Source: Reddybacter sp041277045
Lineage (GTDB): Bacteria > Pseudomonadota > Gammaproteobacteria > Pseudomonadales > Porticoccaceae
Assembly (NCBI GenBank): GCA_041277045.1
Contig: JBGFSY010000004.1
Coordinates: 248,001 to 312,000, forward strand
Reading direction: 5' to 3'
Length of the DNA stretch: 64,000 nt
Part shown: positions 55,332-63,983 of the stretch, piece by piece
How positions within the stretch are numbered: the first letter of the stretch is position 1
Layout of the letters: each line of letters begins with the position of its first letter
Notes under the pieces: model-generated
The model's input: the letters and a program-made list of their open reading frames with translations, nothing else
Database searches by the model: none
Told to the model about the DNA's origin: nothing
Translations under genes and position numbers: made by a program

Positions 55332-55563
55332 GACTAGCCCGTAAGTTATTGTTTTTAATTGTTATTTGTTTGTACATTTCCTGGTTTTAAATCAGTGCTT
55401 AGTGCAGCTCCGGTACTATTTTGCTGCTGACATTGGCTTAAATTATCTGCGTATTAAGCTAATCAGCTGAGGGCATTAATTGTTGCATGGCGTATGTGTA
55501 AAGTATTTATAAGTAACTTTAAATTTATATTCTAACTAATTGATATTATTTAAAATAACTATC
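55332..55563. other. AT-rich spacer upstream of the propeller lipoprotein gene
   Basis: 232 bases without a gene, very AT-rich on the right half. It presumably carries the promoter of the minus-strand lipoprotein gene; no clear hexamer pair is assigned. Confidence 0.5.
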
Positions 55564-56769
55564 TTATCCGTGAGGCAGGTCAACCAGTTGTCGCGCCATC
55601 ACCACGCGCTGTATTTGCCCAGTGCCCTCGACAATGTCCATGGCTTTAACATCGCGAAACAGCTTCTCAATAAGATGGTCGCCGCGTCCACCGACCATGC
55701 CCAGTAGCTCCATGCCAAAGCTGGTGGCCTCAAAAGCAGCGGTGGGGGCGACGGCTTTCGACATTGAAGCCTCGACAATATTCGGTAGCTGATGGTCGGC
55801 CAGCCAGGCGGCTTTTAGGCACAGCAAGCGGGCGACGCGCAGTTTGCGAGTGACCCGCTCGAGCCGGTCGCGAATGCGTGGGTCGTCGAGCATCTGGTTT
55901 TCGCGAGCGAAGGCCAGGGACTCGTCCAGTGCCGAGCGGCCGATGCCAACCACCATTGCCGCGATCAGTGGGCGGGTTGCGTTGAAGGTGGCCATCGCAC
56001 CTTTAAAACCGGCGCGGCTTTCATAATAGGCTTCGCCGCCGAGCAGGTTTTCGCCGGGCACGCGGCATTCTTCGAGGCGGAAGGAGGTTGCCTCATAGGC
56101 CTTGAGGCCCATTTTCTTTTCGATATGAAAATCCTGCAAGCCGGGCATACCGCGCTCAACCAAAAAGGCGCGATGTCCGCCACGACTCAGTGAAGGATCG
56201 ACTGTGGCCCAGACGAGGATGAAGTCGGAGCGGCTGGAATTGCCTGAAAACGATTTGTTGCCAATCAATACCCAGTTGTCGCCGTCTTTAATGGCGCGGG
56301 TTTGAATGCTGGCGACATCGGAACCAGCCGCGGGTTCGGTCATGGCGAAGGCACCCCAGCGGGGTTTGTCGAGTTTGATAAAAGGGCTGAGATAGCGCTC
56401 TTTTTGATCCTCCGTACCCATGGACATTATTGCACCTTCACCGAGCCCCGGGCCGGGTGCCGATACGGCAACGCCGCGATCCCAATAGGACATTTGTTCT
56501 GACAGCAATAAGCTAGCGCGTGAGCGGCCCATTCTTTTGGTTTTATTTTTTTCACTGCTTTTTTTGGCCGAGTCATCCTGGCCCTTGCGACCCTTATAAC
56601 GGGTGCGGCCGTAGCCCATGCCTAGCAATTTTTCAAAATAGGAGTGGCCGGGAGGTGTCGGGCGGCCGAGTTGGTCGGCCTCTATACCCAGGGGGCGCAT
56701 GTGTTCGCGGCCCAGCTCCTGTAGCTGTTCTATGCGTTGTTGGGTGGTGCTATCAATTGCAAAATCCAT
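55564..56769 (-). CDS. Acyl-CoA dehydrogenase (catalytic Glu present)
   Basis: 401-aa FAD enzyme for alpha-beta oxidation of an acyl-CoA. The substrate/FAD motif is WGAFAMTEPAAGSDVASI (about residues 138-155), and the C-terminal KAMDIVEGTGQIQRVVMARQ carries the usual catalytic Glu in EGTGQIQR. An unusual Lys/Ser-rich segment (GRKGQDDSAKKSSEKNKTKR, about residues 60-80) lies between the N-terminal helices. It is followed upstream on the same strand by a second acyl-CoA dehydrogenase and a crotonase. Confidence 0.9.
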   Translation of the reverse strand: MDFAIDSTTQQRIEQLQELGREHMRPLGIEADQLGRPTPPGHSYFEKLLGMGYGRTRYKGRKGQDDSAKKSSEKNKTKRMGRSRASLLLSEQMSYWDRGVAVSAPGPGLGEGAIMSMGTEDQKERYLSPFIKLDKPRWGAFAMTEPAAGSDVASIQTRAIKDGDNWVLIGNKSFSGNSSRSDFILVWATVDPSLSRGGHRAFLVERGMPGLQDFHIEKKMGLKAYEATSFRLEECRVPGENLLGGEAYYESRAGFKGAMATFNATRPLIAAMVVGIGRSALDESLAFARENQMLDDPRIRDRLERVTRKLRVARLLCLKAAWLADHQLPNIVEASMSKAVAPTAAFEATSFGMELLGMVGGRGDHLIEKLFRDVKAMDIVEGTGQIQRVVMARQLVDLPHG

Positions 56770-56891
56770 GGTTCATTTCCTACTTGAGCGCGTTCACTCT
56801 CTGCTTAAGTGCCCGCTCTATTATTCGATGTTCTATTTGATGGGCGGCTTATTCTGCAAACGCCTGCCTGTTAATGGCTATCAGCAAGTGT

Positions 56892-57995
56892 TTAGCGGCT
56901 AAGTTCGAGGGCCGATAGTTCTACACTGCCATCAATGCCGCAGAGGGCCTGACCGGCAATCTCTTTTGCCAGATCAATACCACCGGCCAGTAGGCCGAGG
57001 GTGCGGGCTTCGCGCATATATTTTTCCAGCGGCAGATCTTGCATAAATCCCTGGCCGCCAAAAATCTGTAGGGCGTTGGGGGTCACGAACAGGGCGTTTT
57101 CAACGGCTTCAACAAAAGCGGCAGCAGCGACAGCTTCAAAAGGCTGCCCGGCATCGGCACGGCAGGCGGCATCCTGTACCAACAGGCGGCTACTATCGAC
57201 GGCGGTGCGCATATCGGTGATTAAAAAGGCTAGGGCTTGGTGGTGGGCGATGGGTTTGCCGAAGGCGACGCGCTCCATGGCGTACTCGCGGGAGGTGTCG
57301 GCGGCGACGCGAGAGACGCCGACTAAAAGTGCGGCGATATACAGCTGCCACTTTGCCAGTGCGCGGGCGGCCCCAGCGGCGTTATCCCAGCGCTCGGCAA
57401 TGGGCGCCTGCACCAATGTAAGTTCTGCTGCACCGGCTGCGCGCAGACCGCTACCTTTTAGGGGGCTGAAGGTAAAACCGCTTTCAATAAGGGATGCGCC
57501 CTGTTTATCGAGAATAACCAGCAGATCAGCATCGGCGCAGGGCAGCCAGGGGACGGTGCCGCTGTAGTGATTATTAGAGCGGCGCAAATTGTGTTTTTTA
57601 CGCGCATCACCTGCGTCCCAGACGAGTGCGATGCGGGCGTTGGGATCGTTGAGGCGCGGCAAAATAATATTTTCCAGTGCACTGTCACCACCGAGTTCGC
57701 TAATGGCGTAAAGGGTCGGGCCAATGCCGTCGAGGGCGAGGGCGGCACCGGGGTCACCATAGCCCAGCTCTTCAAGTACGGCGCACTTGGCGCGACTACC
57801 GAGGCCGGCACCGCCAAGGATTTCGGGTAACTCCATGGCGCTAAGGCCCAGTGCTGAATAGCGATTGAGTACCGTATCTGGCAGAGCTTTGTCCGCTTCG
57901 AAGTCGCGGTATTGTTGGCTCAGAATGTCTGTGGCAAAACGCTGTACAACGTCGACAATCAGGCTGATGTCTTCACCGGGATCGAGTTCAAACAT
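56892..57995 (-). CDS. Acyl-CoA dehydrogenase-like protein lacking the usual catalytic Glu
   Basis: 367 aa from the ATG at 57995 (MFELDPGEDISLIVDVVQRF); the longer open frame upstream overlaps the crotonase and has no family sequence. The fold is clear (LPEILGGAGLGSRAKCAVLE and LQIFGGQGFMQDLPLEKYMR). In the C-terminal motif the usual YEGTxEIxR is replaced by LLAGGIDLAKEI, so the base Glu is missing. The pair with the next gene suggests a mixed alpha/beta enzyme in which only one subunit is catalytic. Confidence 0.88.
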   Translation of the reverse strand: MFELDPGEDISLIVDVVQRFATDILSQQYRDFEADKALPDTVLNRYSALGLSAMELPEILGGAGLGSRAKCAVLEELGYGDPGAALALDGIGPTLYAISELGGDSALENIILPRLNDPNARIALVWDAGDARKKHNLRRSNNHYSGTVPWLPCADADLLVILDKQGASLIESGFTFSPLKGSGLRAAGAAELTLVQAPIAERWDNAAGAARALAKWQLYIAALLVGVSRVAADTSREYAMERVAFGKPIAHHQALAFLITDMRTAVDSSRLLVQDAACRADAGQPFEAVAAAAFVEAVENALFVTPNALQIFGGQGFMQDLPLEKYMREARTLGLLAGGIDLAKEIAGQALCGIDGSVELSALELSR

Positions 57996-58065
57996 GGTGT
58001 ACTCCAGGTGTCGGCAAACGACACCGAAGCTGCGCGTAAAGGCAGTTTCGGTGCTTATCTTTTTA

Positions 58066-58881
58066 TTATTTGTTGTTAAAGACGGGATCGCGGCGTTCGG
58101 CAGTGGCTTTAATACCCTCGGCAGAATCGGCGGTTTGTATAAGCCACTCCTGCTCGTTGAGTTCGTGATCGGTGGCGGCGCGAACGCGGTCAGCCAAACC
58201 TTTTCGCACGGTGGCACGAATGGATTGCACGGCCAGGGGTGCGGAGCCGGCAATTTCACTGGCCAGTTCCGTCGCTGCTTTAAGCACTTGATCTTGCGGC
58301 ACGATTTGGTCGGCTAGGCCCCATGTTAGAGCTTGCTCGCCTTTCACTCTGCGCCCGGTATAAAACATTAAGTGGGCTTTTTGCTGACCAATTAATGCCG
58401 GCAGGGTGTGAGACAGGCCAAAGCCGGGGTGGAAGCCGAGTCGTGAAAAGTTGGCGGCAAAGCGTGCCTCGGGGCAGGTGACGCGGAAATCGCCGACTAA
58501 AGCGAGACCCAGACCACCGCCGATGGCTGCACCCTGTACCGCGCAAACCACAGGTTTTTTATTGCCAAAGAGGCGTACGGCTTCGCCATAGAGGCGACCG
58601 GAGCGACGTCGAAAAGCGCTCTCTTCTGATTTGTCCTCCTCGTCATCGCGGTTGATGGCATCGCCACCACCGAAGTTGGCACCGGCGCAGAAAGCCTTAC
58701 CCTCGGCGGCGAGGACAATGGCGCGGCAGTCATCGAGCTTGTCGAGATCGTTAAAGGCATCGGCGATGGCGCAAATTAAGTTGTAGTCAAAGTAATTAAA
58801 AGGGGGGCGCAGGATGGTGACGCTTGCAACGTGTTGTTCCAGAGTGACCTGTATATCTTGATACTCGCCGATAGCAGACAT
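58066..58881 (-). CDS. Crotonase family protein (enoyl-CoA hydratase-like)
   Basis: 271-aa crotonase. The CoA-binding/oxyanion motifs AFCAGANFGGGDA and QGAAIGGGLGLALVGDFRV are present. Lining up with rat mitochondrial hydratase, the residue for Glu144 is Gly (GGLGLAL) and the one for Glu164 is Phe (AANFSRLGFHPGFG), so both hydratase acids appear absent. It may be a different crotonase (isomerase, hydrolase, lyase) or a structural partner. First gene of the three-gene set with the two acyl-CoA dehydrogenases. Confidence 0.88.
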   Translation of the reverse strand: MSAIGEYQDIQVTLEQHVASVTILRPPFNYFDYNLICAIADAFNDLDKLDDCRAIVLAAEGKAFCAGANFGGGDAINRDDEEDKSEESAFRRRSGRLYGEAVRLFGNKKPVVCAVQGAAIGGGLGLALVGDFRVTCPEARFAANFSRLGFHPGFGLSHTLPALIGQQKAHLMFYTGRRVKGEQALTWGLADQIVPQDQVLKAATELASEIAGSAPLAVQSIRATVRKGLADRVRAATDHELNEQEWLIQTADSAEGIKATAERRDPVFNNK

Positions 58882-59104
58882 CGATTTTCCTTAAAATAGA
58901 GAGAGTTGATTGGCACACTTTTATTTACATACTGAGCTTGCTATGGGACAGGTTTTTCACTTTCCTGATTGTAAGTAGCAGCTTCTTTTGGTCTTTTGAT
59001 GTGCAGCTTTAGGTGTTTGTGCTTGTCTTAATTTAACCCGATGGAGCGGATATGGGAAGTATTGCTTTGCTGATGCACCATTTTACGGGGGGGGTATTGC
59101 TGCG
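58882..59104. other. Spacer upstream of the crotonase gene
   Basis: About 223 bases without a supported gene. It should contain the promoter for the minus-strand crotonase/acyl-CoA dehydrogenase genes; no convincing -35/-10 pair was assigned. Confidence 0.4.
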
Positions 59105-59392
59105 CTAGGTGCCTGGGTTTTTCCGAAAGGCTCCCGACACTTTCTGTGCTAATTTTAAAGTGTCGAGAGTGAAGGTGTAACAGGGGTGGGTTTTGCTTTT
59201 TTTAGTAAAGGTCAGAGTGTTTTCGGCTACGGCAATATCGCATTTAATTTTGGCTGCCATTTTTCGTGCGGCGGACATATAAATAATCCGGTCTTCTGCA
59301 TCGACGTCCTGGCAAAAATTCTCCCGTGCATAAACCAATGACTCGCCCTTGATCAGCGTCTCAATTTAGTGGTAGAGGTTTGTGCTGGACAT
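59105..59392 (-). pseudogene. Small hypothetical gene interrupted by an early in-frame TAA
   Basis: A strong GAGGAG ribosome binding site precedes an ATG at 59392. The frame reads MSSTNLYH, then TAA (59368-59366), then IETLIKGESLVYARENFC and on in the same frame to the stop at 59105 (FTLDTLKLAQKVSGAFRKNP). Codon 9 could have been CAA (Gln). Translation could still begin at a TTG near 59338 to give 77 aa. No family recognised. Either a recent nonsense mutation or a misread start. Confidence 0.6.
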
Positions 59393-59749
59393 TATTAACT
59401 CCTCAATTATGGTTGCTTTATATAGAGTAAATAAAAAGCGGTGTATTTGTCGCCGTTTGTTGAACTTCTTTGTAGTCTGGCTACTTCAAACTAGGACAAG
59501 AGTTTGATTCTGTCAAGAATATGACGCAATTAATGGATTGAGGTATTTTTCTAGCCTCTTTGAAGTGATAAAAAACCTATTTTTATCACCATATGATTAT
59601 GTATTATCAAGAGGTTTAAGGAGCCGCTTAAAAGATTTTTCAGGATAAGAACGCTTGCGGAAAATAATAATAACCAATAAATAATGCAAGGTGCGATTTC
59701 TATTGATAAATTTCTTGCGCCATATTTATTGCTCCATTAAGGGGGTTAA
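59393..59749. other. AT-rich divergent spacer
   Basis: About 357 bases with no gene, between the minus-strand small ORF and the plus-strand amidohydrolase remnant. It contains a perfect 10-bp inverted repeat (59565-59589). Confidence 0.5.
59565..59589. repeat. Perfect 10-bp inverted repeat in divergent spacer
   Basis: GTGATAAAAA, loop ACCTA, TTTTTATCAC. Being in a divergent promoter region rather than after a gene, it is more likely a regulator site than a terminator. Confidence 0.5.
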
Positions 59750-60564
59750 ATGTCAGCTAATGCTGTTCAAAAAACAATACTCTTTAAAAACGTATGTGTG
59801 ATTGATGGTGTGTCAATATTGGTCGAGGGTGAGTACATTGCTCAGGTATCACCGGGTGAGGTTGTTGTGCCCGAGGGGCTGAGATGATTGGTCTTAGCGG
59901 TAAGACGGTGATGCTGGGCTTGATCGATACTCATGTGCGCACGGTGATGATGGATAGCGAATGCCTACCCTTATTTTTACCGGCGGGGGTGGCCACTGCG
60001 CTGGATGTGGGTGGGCGCCTCGATCTGGTTTTAAAGAACCGCGACGATATCAATAGTGGTAAGAAGCTCGGGCCACACTTGTTTGTAGACTCTTACCCAA
60101 CGGGCCGGGGGCCAGTTTTGAAAACCCCAACTTCACCATGCCCCCCGACCGTGCGCGTGGTGATCGACTATGTTGATAAACTGGTGCCGGTGACGGGTCA
60201 CCTGGGTGATCGCCCCGACTGGGATATTATTCCCGGGTTTTACGATAACGGTGCCGGCAGCATGGCACTGGAAAAACAGCAACAAATTATCCGAATGTTG
60301 TACGAGTGCGGCGGGCAGTGACTTCTGTCGCGGCTCACTATCTGCGTGCCGGTGAGGATTTGGTGTGATTGCGCCGGGCATTATGCCGAGTTTTTGGTGC
60401 TGACAGAGGGGGCTCTAAAGGATGTGAGTGAGTTGCGCACCCTGGAAACGACTTATCGCGGCGGTATCGCCTATAATCCTCAGCAAATAATTGCCAATGC
60501 ACCCAGCACGAGCCTGACGGCTTGTCTTAATGTCGTCTTTGAAAGGTGGCGTGGTAAGGGCTAG
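59750..60564 (+). pseudogene. Amidohydrolase family protein, degraded
   Basis: Pieces of one amidohydrolase are spread over several frames. The N-terminus (TILFKNVCVIDGVSILVEGE) follows a good ribosome site, then stops at 59887. One missing G in the G-run near 59875 would join it to the metal-binding segment GKTVMLGLIDTHVRTVM, where the usual DTHVH is now DTHVR. A middle part remains (PDWDIIPGFYDNGAG). The C-terminal piece ALKDVSELRTLETTYRGGIA is recognisable after a stop at 60321. About half of the expected ~450 residues are gone. Not functional. Confidence 0.85.
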
Positions 60565-60606
60565 GTTGCAACTACCCACAGTTTTTATTTAAACAGGAGT
60601 AATGAC

Positions 60607-61557
60607 GTGAGCGCAGGAAAAAGATTACCGGGCACGCCCGAACCCATGCACCGTTGGCCGGGTGCCGACGGTGTCACTATTGCGGGTGACTCATGGGGCG
60701 ACCCCAAAGGGCCATTGATATTGTTGCAGCACGGCGGCGGTCAGACTCGCCATGCCTGGAAGGGTGCGGGCGAAGCGCTGGGTGCTGCGGGTTATTACGC
60801 CGTGGCCTTCGATGCTCGTGGCCATGGTGACTCCGACTGGGCGCCAGATGGTGTCTATGGCATGGATATTATGGTGGAAGATTTAAAGTGTGTCATCGAA
60901 GCCCTCGGTGGCTCACGCCCGGTGCTGGTTGGTGCCTCTATGGGTGGCGGTACTAGCTTGGTGGCCACCGGTGAAGATCACATCGATGCCACCGCTCTGG
61001 TGATGGTCGATATCGCCCCGCAAATTGAACCGGAGGGGGTCGACAAAATCATGGCCTTTATGAGCCAAAAGCCCGAGGGCTTTAGCTCCTTGCAGGAGGT
61101 GGCCGATGCCATTGGTAGCTATCAGCCCCATCGCAAGGCGCCGAAAAACCTCGATGGCCTGGCGAAGAATGTGCGCGAGGGCGAGGACGGTAAGTATCGT
61201 TGGCACTGGGATCCCAAGTTTCGCACTATTCGTCGTGACATGAACAAGCGCAAGGAGAGGCTCGAAGCCTGTACCAGTAATTTGTCATTGCCGACGCTGT
61301 TAGTGCGCGGCGGTTTGTCCGATGTGCTTAGTGAAGAGGGTGCTCAGGGTTTCCTTAAACTCTGCGCTCACAGTGAATATGTCAATGTCACCGATGCCGG
61401 GCACATGGTGGCGGGTGATCGCAACGATGTCTTTGGTTCTAGTGTGATCGACTTCCTGTCGCGTACCGTACCGATAGCGAGTGAGCCGGTACAGAAAGCC
61501 CACGAAGTGCACCCACACCACGAAGGGCCTCCCGGTGATACGGTTGATGTTCCTTGA
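60607..61557 (+). CDS. Alpha/beta hydrolase
   Basis: 316-aa hydrolase with the oxyanion motif LILLQHGGGQTRHAWKG, nucleophile elbow VLVGASMGGGTSLVATG (Ser ~112), acid region LLVRGGLSDVLSEEGAQ and His in VTDAGHMVAGDRNDVF. The start is GTG at 60607, as the nearby ATG stops at once. No signal peptide. Substrate unknown; the family includes esterases and epoxide hydrolases. It follows the amidohydrolase remnant. Confidence 0.88.
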   Translation: MSAGKRLPGTPEPMHRWPGADGVTIAGDSWGDPKGPLILLQHGGGQTRHAWKGAGEALGAAGYYAVAFDARGHGDSDWAPDGVYGMDIMVEDLKCVIEALGGSRPVLVGASMGGGTSLVATGEDHIDATALVMVDIAPQIEPEGVDKIMAFMSQKPEGFSSLQEVADAIGSYQPHRKAPKNLDGLAKNVREGEDGKYRWHWDPKFRTIRRDMNKRKERLEACTSNLSLPTLLVRGGLSDVLSEEGAQGFLKLCAHSEYVNVTDAGHMVAGDRNDVFGSSVIDFLSRTVPIASEPVQKAHEVHPHHEGPPGDTVDVP

Positions 61558-61603
61558 GGCAGTCTTTCAGGTGAGGTGGCTGTAGCCCTCGGCTATAAGC
61601 CCG

Positions 61604-61635
61604 AAAAAAAGGCGGAGTCTATTCCGTCTTTTTTT
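61604..61635 (+). terminator. Intrinsic terminator after the alpha/beta hydrolase
   Basis: An A-tract, GGCGGA, loop GTCTA, TTCCGTC and a seven-T tract. The A and T tracts extend the stem, making it usable on both strands. Confidence 0.8.
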
Positions 61636-61741
61636 CGTCTCGTGTTTATTGGTTGGGGGGGTAAAAGGGCTTGCCATGAAGACCTGTATCAGCGCCGATA
61701 TGAAGAAAAGCACTTTAATTCAGCTATTTTTGTTATCGCGC

Positions 61742-61770
61742 TTGACACTAAGGGGCTAGGTTCATAGAAT
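61742..61770 (+). promoter_or_regulatory. Promoter of the tRNA operon
   Basis: Consensus TTGACA (61742-61747), a 17-base spacer and TAGAAT (61765-61770), followed by GCGCGCC. The GC-rich discriminator is typical of stable RNA promoters under stringent control. It lies 40 bases before tRNA-Glu. Confidence 0.88.
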
Positions 61771-61809
61771 GCGCGCCTCTTAAATGATTAGCTTGTTTGA
61801 GAGTGCCTC

Positions 61810-61885
61810 GTCCCGTTCGTCTAGAGGCCTAGGACACCGCCCTTTCACGGCGGTAACAGGGGTTCGACTCCCCTACGGGACGCCA
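61810..61885 (+). tRNA. tRNA-Glu (UUC)
   Basis: 76 bases including an encoded CCA. The acceptor stem GTCCCGT pairs with ACGGGAC; the anticodon arm CCGCC-CTTTCAC-GGCGG gives anticodon TTC; the T arm contains GGTTCGACTCC. Confidence 0.97.
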
Positions 61886-61905
61886 TTTTTTTTGGCTGTA
61901 AAATT

Positions 61906-61981
61906 GCGGGAATAGCTCAGTTGGTAGAGCGCAACCTTGCCAAGGTTGAGGTCGCCGGTTCGAACCCGGTTTCCCGCTCCA
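61906..61981 (+). tRNA. tRNA-Gly (GCC)
   Basis: 76 bases including an encoded CCA. The acceptor stem GCGGGAA pairs with TTCCCGC; the anticodon arm CAACC-TTGCCAA-GGTTG gives anticodon GCC. It lies 20 bases after tRNA-Glu and shares its promoter. Confidence 0.97.
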
Positions 61982-61985
61982 ATTT

Positions 61986-62012
61986 ACGCATTAGTCGTTC
62001 TGGCTAATGCGT
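61986..62012 (+). terminator. Hairpin at the end of the tRNA operon
   Basis: ACGCATTAG and CTAATGCGT form a perfect 9-pair stem around a 9-base loop right after tRNA-Gly. No T-run follows, so termination may need Rho. Confidence 0.5.
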
Positions 62013-62161
62013 TCGAAATCATTAAGTAAGCGCGTAGATATTTATCTAATGTTTACTAGCCGATGGTTTTTTCAAATAGTTTCATCTCCGTCTGCCGATA
62101 ATATTATCGTAATCTAAAATACAAATTGACCTGCCGCCTCGAAAAGCATTTACAGTGCCCT

Positions 62162-62167
62162 TATAAT
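62162..62167 (+). promoter_or_regulatory. -10 element before the ABC transporter genes
   Basis: Consensus TATAAT, about 69 bases before the chosen ATG at 62236. A start of transcription near 62174 would leave no leader for the ATG at 62176, which supports the later start. No good -35 is seen. Confidence 0.45.
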
Positions 62168-62235
62168 TCAAGACCATGCCCAGGCTGATAGTCAATTTCG
62201 CCGGGTGTAGTTTTACTCCGCTAGTCGGTATTGAA

Positions 62236-63213
62236 ATGAATAGTGATCTTCCCGCTTTAAGTATTAAAGGCCTGACCAAGGCCTATGACAACGGATTTCA
62301 GGCGCTGAAAGGTGTCGATCTCGATGTGATGCCCGGTGATTTTTTTGCCCTGCTTGGCCCCAACGGCGCAGGTAAGTCGACCATCATTGGCATTATCAGC
62401 TCGCTGGTGAGAAAGACCACGGGCTCTGTCGCCGTCTTTGGTCACGATATTGATAAAGACTTCCCCCGCGCCAAAAAAGATGTCGGCGTAGTGCCCCAGG
62501 AATTCAATTTTAATCAGTTTGAAAAGGTCTTTGATATCGTTGTCACCCAGGCCGGTTATTACGGCCTGCCGCGTAAAGTGGCGGAACAGCGCGCGGAAAA
62601 ATATTTGCGCCGGCTCGGTTTATGGGACAAACAAGATCAACGTTCGCGCATGCTCTCTGGCGGTATGAAACGCCGTTTGATGATCGCCCGTGCGCTGGTA
62701 CACGAGCCGCGCTTGCTCATCCTTGACGAACCCACCGCCGGTGTCGATATCGAGCTGCGACGCTCGCTGTGGGACTTCCTGCGTGAAATTAACGCGCAGG
62801 GCACGACGATTATTCTCACCACCCACTATTTGGAAGAGGCCGAGAGCCTGTGTCGTCGCATTGCGATTATTGACCAGGGGCTCATTACTCAGAACACCAC
62901 AACACGAGAGCTACTGGCCCAGTTGGATAAAGAGGTGTTTGTGATTGATACTCGGGAGGCGCTCACCACTTGTCCGCAGCTCGAGGGATATAGCACCGAA
63001 TTAATCGACAGCCATAGTTTTGAAGTGGTCGTGGTGAAGGGGCAGTCATTAAACGACTTATTTGCGCCGCTCACCGCCCAGGGTATTCACGTCAGCAGCT
63101 TGCGCAATAAAGCCAATCGCCTTGAAGAACTATTTTTGTCACTGGTTAGCGGCCGTGCAGAACAAGAGGCGCCTACACAAGAGGCTCCGGTATTAAAGGA
63201 GGGCGGTCAATGA
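62236..63213 (+). CDS. ABC-2 type exporter, ATP-binding protein (YadG-like)
   Basis: 325 aa from the ATG at 62236 (MNSDLPALSIKGLTKAYDNG). Walker A is LLGPNGAGKSTIIGII, the signature MLSGGMKRRLMIARAL, Walker B LLILDEPTAGVDIELR with the switch His in LTTHYLEEAESL. A C-terminal extension (residues ~240-325) is longer than in plain ABC-2 ATPases. It overlaps the permease gene by 4 bases. Substrate unknown. Confidence 0.92.
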   Translation: MNSDLPALSIKGLTKAYDNGFQALKGVDLDVMPGDFFALLGPNGAGKSTIIGIISSLVRKTTGSVAVFGHDIDKDFPRAKKDVGVVPQEFNFNQFEKVFDIVVTQAGYYGLPRKVAEQRAEKYLRRLGLWDKQDQRSRMLSGGMKRRLMIARALVHEPRLLILDEPTAGVDIELRRSLWDFLREINAQGTTIILTTHYLEEAESLCRRIAIIDQGLITQNTTTRELLAQLDKEVFVIDTREALTTCPQLEGYSTELIDSHSFEVVVVKGQSLNDLFAPLTAQGIHVSSLRNKANRLEELFLSLVSGRAEQEAPTQEAPVLKEGGQ

Positions 63214-63983
63214 GTACTCGCGAGCAGTGGATCGCTTTTATGACCCTAATGGTGAAAGAGATTCGCCGTTTTACCCGTATTTGGCAGCAAACCCTGCTAC
63301 CCCCGGCGATTACCATTGCCCTCTATTTCGTTATTTTCGGCACTTTAATCGGCCCGCGTATTGGCAGCATGTCAGGCTTTACTTATATGGAGTTTGTGGT
63401 GCCCGGATTAATTATGCTGTCGGTGATCACCAACTCTTTTGGCAACGTAGTGTCCTCTTTTTTTGGCAGTAAGTTTGCCGGCAATATTGAAGAGCTACTG
63501 GTATCACCAACGCCGAATTACATTATCCTCAGCGGCTATGTGCTGGGTGGCGTGACCCGAGGTTTGACGGTGGGCTTTATTGTTACGCTACTGTCTTTGT
63601 TTTTTACCAAGCTACAAATTCAGCATTTGGGGGTTACCATTGCGGTGGTTATTATGACCTCGATATTATTTTCACTGGCCGGATTAATCAATGCGGTATT
63701 TGCGAAAAATTTTGATGATATTTCGATTATCCCCACCTTTGTATTAACGCCGCTGACCTACCTTGGCGGGGTTTTTTATTCGGTGAGTTTATTGCCAGAG
63801 TTTTGGCAGAAGGTGTCCCTGTTAAACCCCGTGCTCTATATGGTCAATGCTTTTCGCTACGGTTTTTTGGGGGTGTCTGATATTGATGTGAGGTGGGCTT
63901 TTTTAATGCTTTCATCAGTGATTACAGGACTATTTCTATTCGCCATGCACCTCTTGAAAAATGGCAAAAACCTTCGTTCCTAA
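63210..63983 (+). CDS. ABC-2 type exporter, permease (YadH-like)
   Basis: 257-aa membrane protein with six predicted helices. The YadH/ABC-2 landmarks are VPGLIMLSVITNSFGNVVSS, FAGNIEELLVSPTPNYIILS and TPLTYLGGVFYSVSLLPEFW. It forms one transporter with the preceding ATPase. Substrate unknown; relatives move polysaccharide, drug or lipid. Confidence 0.92.
   Translation: MSTREQWIAFMTLMVKEIRRFTRIWQQTLLPPAITIALYFVIFGTLIGPRIGSMSGFTYMEFVVPGLIMLSVITNSFGNVVSSFFGSKFAGNIEELLVSPTPNYIILSGYVLGGVTRGLTVGFIVTLLSLFFTKLQIQHLGVTIAVVIMTSILFSLAGLINAVFAKNFDDISIIPTFVLTPLTYLGGVFYSVSLLPEFWQKVSLLNPVLYMVNAFRYGFLGVSDIDVRWAFLMLSSVITGLFLFAMHLLKNGKNLRS

Noticed and set aside
57995..58259. Longer N-terminus for the acyl-CoA dehydrogenase at 56892
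   Set aside because: The extra 88 codons overlap the crotonase gene and have no family similarity; the ATG at 57995 fits.
43113..59368. Altered genetic code or systematic UAA readthrough
   Set aside because: Many intact genes here end normally at TAA; two broken ORFs are better explained by mutation or sequence error.
61576..61767. 63-codon plus-strand open frame
   Set aside because: Runs through an intrinsic terminator and the tRNA promoter.
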